DNA of 64,000 nucleotides, taken from Fasciolopsis buskii (lineage: Eukaryota > Platyhelminthes > Trematoda > Plagiorchiida > Fasciolidae). Positions 60,780 through 64,000 of this stretch are shown here, in pieces. A program made the translations under genes and the position numbers. The stretch spans positions 19,375 through 83,374 of the forward strand of contig LUCM01004057.1 in assembly GCA_008360955.1 (NCBI GenBank), written 5' to 3'. Numbering within the stretch: the first letter of the stretch is position 1; every line of letters begins with the position of its first letter. The notes below the pieces were generated by a model. The model made no database searches and was not told where the DNA came from. It was given only the letters and a program-made list of their open reading frames with translations.

Positions 60780-61430
60780 ATATGGCTAACAGTGTACAGA
60801 AAGCCTACGTTCAATGGACACCACATCTGATTCTGCAGTTCTATAACGCCTAAGGTGAAAAAAAACTTATTTTGTCTTACGAAGAGAGCAAAAAAAATAT
60901 GCATCAAGGATAACCCTGAGAAAGAAATAACAATGAAAAAAATTTTTTGTCCAGAATGGGTATCCAGGACTTTCATTTGATCAGATGGTGACGAAGAACG
61001 TACAAAGTTAGGGAAAGCAACGGTAGGGAAGAAACCAGCGTACATCTTTCTGCCATCTAGAGGTAACGAACTGTCAGAAGTAGTTTGGAGATCAACTAAT
61101 GTGGTGAATAGGACATTCGACGCTGGTCTACGCGTGCCGCTTACATCGAGATCGACAGCGTGTTTGCGACGGAAAGACGAATAGCTTATTCTTACAATCA
61201 CATTTTGTTTATTCGTTTCCTTATTCCTGTAGGACAACGTGTATCGGCCTCACGATCAGATGCTTGTCGGAACGCATTCGTGAACATCTCCCAGAGTGGT
61301 TGGGGACAGCAGTCAAGACAATCATCAGTGCAGTTGTTTCATGCCTGTCAGATAAACCGGACGGTAAGCGTGCCCGAAGCCTTTCGCCTCTTGTACAGGG
61401 CCAGAGATAGATAGCCTAAGCTAGCGAGGT
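60780..61430 (+). mobile_element. Penelope-like element relic (RT end and GIY-YIG endonuclease)
   Basis: The plus strand reads VYRKPTFNGHHI at 60796-60831, the hallmark block after the RT of Penelope-like elements. KKNLFCLTKRAKKICIKD (60858-60911) follows, matching 'VK-SL---L--RA-KIC--D'. After frameshifts comes CIGLTIRCLSERIREHLPEW (61243-61302), the GIY-YIG endonuclease core ('YIG-T-R-LSERI-EH-P-WL'), where YIG is CIG and the following Arg of GRT is Leu. The RT palm is not recognisable upstream, so the copy is 5' truncated. It lies in the intron of the E-protein gene, antisense to it. Confidence 0.75.
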
Positions 61431-62609
61431 GTCGAATGTTGAGTACAGCGAAAGCAGTCGTGATCCGTCCTCTCAATCTTTTCTTATGCGCTTATGCTTA
61501 TACTGAACCTGCTCTGATGCAATCACTATCAAAAAATACGTCTTAGTGAGGAAGAGCTAACACACGGACTGAAGCAATCTTTCTACGTCCGGTCTTTAGA
61601 TATGTCGCTATCAAAACGCGTCAACTCCGTAATCTCCATCACATTTTTTCTTTGCTGTATCCTTAGATTTTAATCATACCAGCGCTGCGCTAGCATAAAC
61701 AAGAATCGCTGAAAACGAGCTAGTTTATCAAAGAATTATTAGAAAACCGCAGTTAGTATTCTTATCGATTCTTCAACGAAGGGCATTGCAACGGGCAATG
61801 CACTTGCCAGAACCTTTCTCCGACAGTCCTAGGTTTGATGCCTATCAAGGACATTTGATTTCTCGAACCGTAAGAAGACAAATAATGCGTGACATCTAAG
61901 AAGCCAGATCATAAAAAGCGTGAAGAAGGACGATGGAAAGTATCGAGCTAAAGTAATCGGAGGAATGGAAGTAACACCTGCTTCAGATAAAAGTCAGTGT
62001 AAACTAATAAACGGCACCTGTAAGCGCTAAGTTTCGGTTAGTGAAACTGCATGCAAAAGAAATGGAGAGCCCAGTCATGGAAAACATCAAAGAATAGTCT
62101 TTTGGTTCGAACACCACACGGATTAATTTAGCTAGTCACATTCAAATGTGGTGACTCTGGAATCAACAACTACGAACCCTTGACAGATATCGATGGGTCC
62201 CGCAACGGAATTTAAAGTGAAATCGACCATGCAACTGTGCAGTGTGTGGAAAAGCAGCAGGGCCTGACGAAATCCACCCAGTTCATTTCAAACTGGGTGG
62301 AGATATTTAGAAACAATGAACTAATTCTGCTCCGTGACACTAGAAGCGAAAAGCACATTCGTTCATCACGGAAATAATCTGTTAGTAAACCTAGAAAGAG
62401 GGGAGACCCAACAACTGCAGCAGACATCGAAAAATTAGCTCAACTCAGATAGTTACTAACGTAGTGCCTTTGCTGTTGCCGCTCCGGCTGACACCGGTTT
62501 GCGACGGTAACGTCCGTGAACAATAGGTCGGATTTCGCCTGCATCTGAGTTGCATCGACCGATTACTTCAAACGTGTCAAATGCTGTCTCCCGAAAATAA
62601 AAGTTAACA
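61431..62609. other. No recognisable feature
   Basis: No long frame or motif was found on either strand. The right end approaches the RTE fragment that starts near 62610. Confidence 0.45.
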
Positions 62610-63560
62610 TTGACTTATAGTCATCGACTTAGTTAATCGAACCGTGTTATTCAATGCTCTTTATCGGAAAGATAAACCAAAGAGGTTCGTGAATGTAATC
62701 CGATCAATGTATCTGTATTCTTCTGGGTGCGTAAGGGTGTATGGTGAACTGCCAAGCTCATCTGAAACGATCAGCTATTTTTGATAAGTGTCCTATCTCG
62801 CCATCCTTGTTTAACTTCGTCATCGGCGAGATGATGCAGAATGCCTTAGATCTTCAGTGTCGCAATCGAATCAACACAGTGGTGAAAAGATATGGCCTCG
62901 ATTACGCTGGCGATTGTCTGTTTGTAGGAATCTCCGAAACATGCGCAACGTGCATCAGACAGGCTAGCAAGAACTGTAGCTCCATACCGCACGTGCTTTG
63001 TACCTTCAAAGTAAAAATTGCTATTACAAAACTGAACTTCGAGATTGACGGTCGGTGGGAATGAGCTATCAGTTGCTGACCGCTTCGCTCGACTCGACAG
63101 CTGAGTATCGAAGAACGATAGGATGATAACAGGGGTCAGCACGCGAATAACTAAAACTGAAATGGGTACACTGGGCCGAAGTAATTCTGGCGCCGAACTG
63201 ATACTTCGCCAAATTTGGAGCGTCGTGTTCCGTGGCACAGTTCTACTCTTGGTTATCAGATATGGATTTTTGTTGCGTGAATATGTTCGCCACTGGGGTA
63301 TAATTTGATCTTCAATATTCATGTAATAACGTTAAAAATAAGAAGGAATCGCCAGGTGGGTGCTGCCAGAATTAGAAACCAAGTACTGAGTGCCGGCTCT
63401 AGGAATATTCTATCCCAGCTACATCGAAACCGTTGGTTAGGTCATGTGCTGCGCAAAGCAGACACTCGTCTAATGTACCATTTCCTGTGTTCTGTTCCCC
63501 CTCGGCGCGGAGAAAGCCCCGAGGGGGTTAAGAGATGACTTGGAAGCGTAGAATGAGGAA
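62610..63560 (+). mobile_element. RTE-like LINE fragment (RT core to C-terminus)
   Basis: Blocks in order: ALYRKDKPKRFVNVIRSMY (62655), VRVYGELPS (62728), CPISPSLFNFVIGEMMQNAL (62789-62850) and YGLDYAGDCLFVG (62890-62930). In the last block YADD has become YAGD. Then LCTFKVK, parallel to 'FAPSKCK', and AARIRNQVLSAGSRNILSQL (63361), HRNRWLGHVLRKADTRLMYH (63423-63482) and SVPPRRGESPEGVKR (63493-63537) complete the RTE C-terminus. The element starts abruptly in mid RT, a usual 5' truncation. Residues around the active site and several stops make it inactive. Confidence 0.8.
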
Positions 63561-63722
63561 CAGTAACCGCCTCACGTCTCCGTATTTAGGGTCCAAAAGA
63601 TCCTTCAACCAGTTGCTTGGGGACAGAAGGATGTGGCAGCGAATCGCGAAAAGTAGCGATCATGCTGTCACTTCCTGTTGAGTCAGAATGATTGGACAAA
63701 TGCATTTGTGCTGTTAGATTGC

Positions 63723-63723
<1 letters not shown>

Positions 63724-63767
<44 letters not shown>
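63724..63767. repeat. (AT)n microsatellite
   Basis: Alternating AT tract of 44 bases with one GT interruption near its right end. It lies about 160 bases downstream of the RTE fragment's stop, so it could mark or have grown from an element end, but no direct link is shown. Confidence 0.9.
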
Positions 63768-64000
63768 GGTAAACGGAATAAATGCGTATTCTCGAAGGTC
63801 TGCAAAGCACTATATTTTAAATACAAAAGCTTTGTCGTGCCATGATTCATGCCTTGTCGGTTTAATGGAGGACAACCAGAAAAGAATATGAGGGTCGCAG
63901 TCATATGCGCTGCGATTTGTGATGTTTCTTCTTTATTCTTCCACAGAGATACTGTTGTACATACTGTTTTATTGTTCTCTGTAGGTCATTACAATGAACT
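63768..64000. other. No recognisable feature
   Basis: Short AT-rich stretch to the window edge without motif. Confidence 0.5.

Noticed and set aside
60776..61237. A 153-codon minus-strand open frame
   Set aside because: It is a shadow of the Penelope-like coding sequence on the plus strand and has no motif of its own.
61234..61370. An apparent plus-strand exon with a fine acceptor (cttattcctgtag) and donor (gtaagcg)
   Set aside because: Its translation is the GIY-YIG part of a Penelope-like element, and the coding similarity runs on past the supposed acceptor, so the splice sites are coincidental.
1..64000. CRISPR arrays, bacterial operons, phage genes or integrated viral genes
   Set aside because: No array of spaced repeats, no ribosome-binding-site-led gene runs and no viral domains were seen; the content is eukaryotic retroelements and introns.

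Overview
This window looks like a piece of a large, repeat-rich animal genome, most probably a parasitic flatworm. The evidence is low gene density, intron-exon structure, and a retroelement mix typical of trematodes and cestodes: CR1-like and RTE-like LINEs, a Penelope-like element and Ty3/Gypsy relics. Nothing bacterial or viral was seen. The species cannot be named from this sequence alone.

The only host gene I can name lies on the minus strand at the right. Two exons (57817-57503 and 52284-51677) have good splice sites and compatible phase. They encode the C-terminus of a class I bHLH transcription factor (E protein: daughterless/TCF3/TCF4/TCF12 family). The first exon opens with the near-invariant block just after the bHLH domain, and the rest is a tail of about 300 residues. 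The bHLH exon itself was not found and probably lies beyond position 64000.

Almost everything else recognisable is decayed mobile DNA. From left to right: CR1-like LINE (-) 1010-2830; possible BEL/Pao scrap near 3420; CR1-like LINE (+) 5242-9050 with ORF1, endonuclease and RT; Gypsy integrase relic (+) 9060-10330; second Gypsy relic (+) about 12160-13760 with RNase H and integrase; second BEL/Pao-like scrap near 15050; CR1-like LINE (+) about 17630-21170; a cluster of AT microsatellites 23301-23810; RTE-like LINE (-) 25106-27751; well-preserved CR1-like LINE (-) 31150-33910; RTE-like LINE (+) 34416-37951, an inverted relative of the 25-28 kb copy; tRNA-like/SINE relics at 41.4, 48.0, 48.3 and 50.1 kb; RTE fragments (+) at 48.64 and 62.6 kb; RTE-like LINE (+) 53500-56560 inside the E-protein intron; Penelope-like relic (+) 60780-61430 in the next intron.

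I found no clear novel biological system. The observations most worth checking are the long E-protein tail, the 2.5-kb inverted pair of RTE copies with a chimeric join in one of them, and a small inverted pair of tRNA-like sequences. Domain calls on the relics come from reading translations by eye across frameshifts and stops, so their boundaries are approximate. Long stretches (for example 27.8-31.1, 38.0-41.2 and 42-48 kb) show nothing I can identify.
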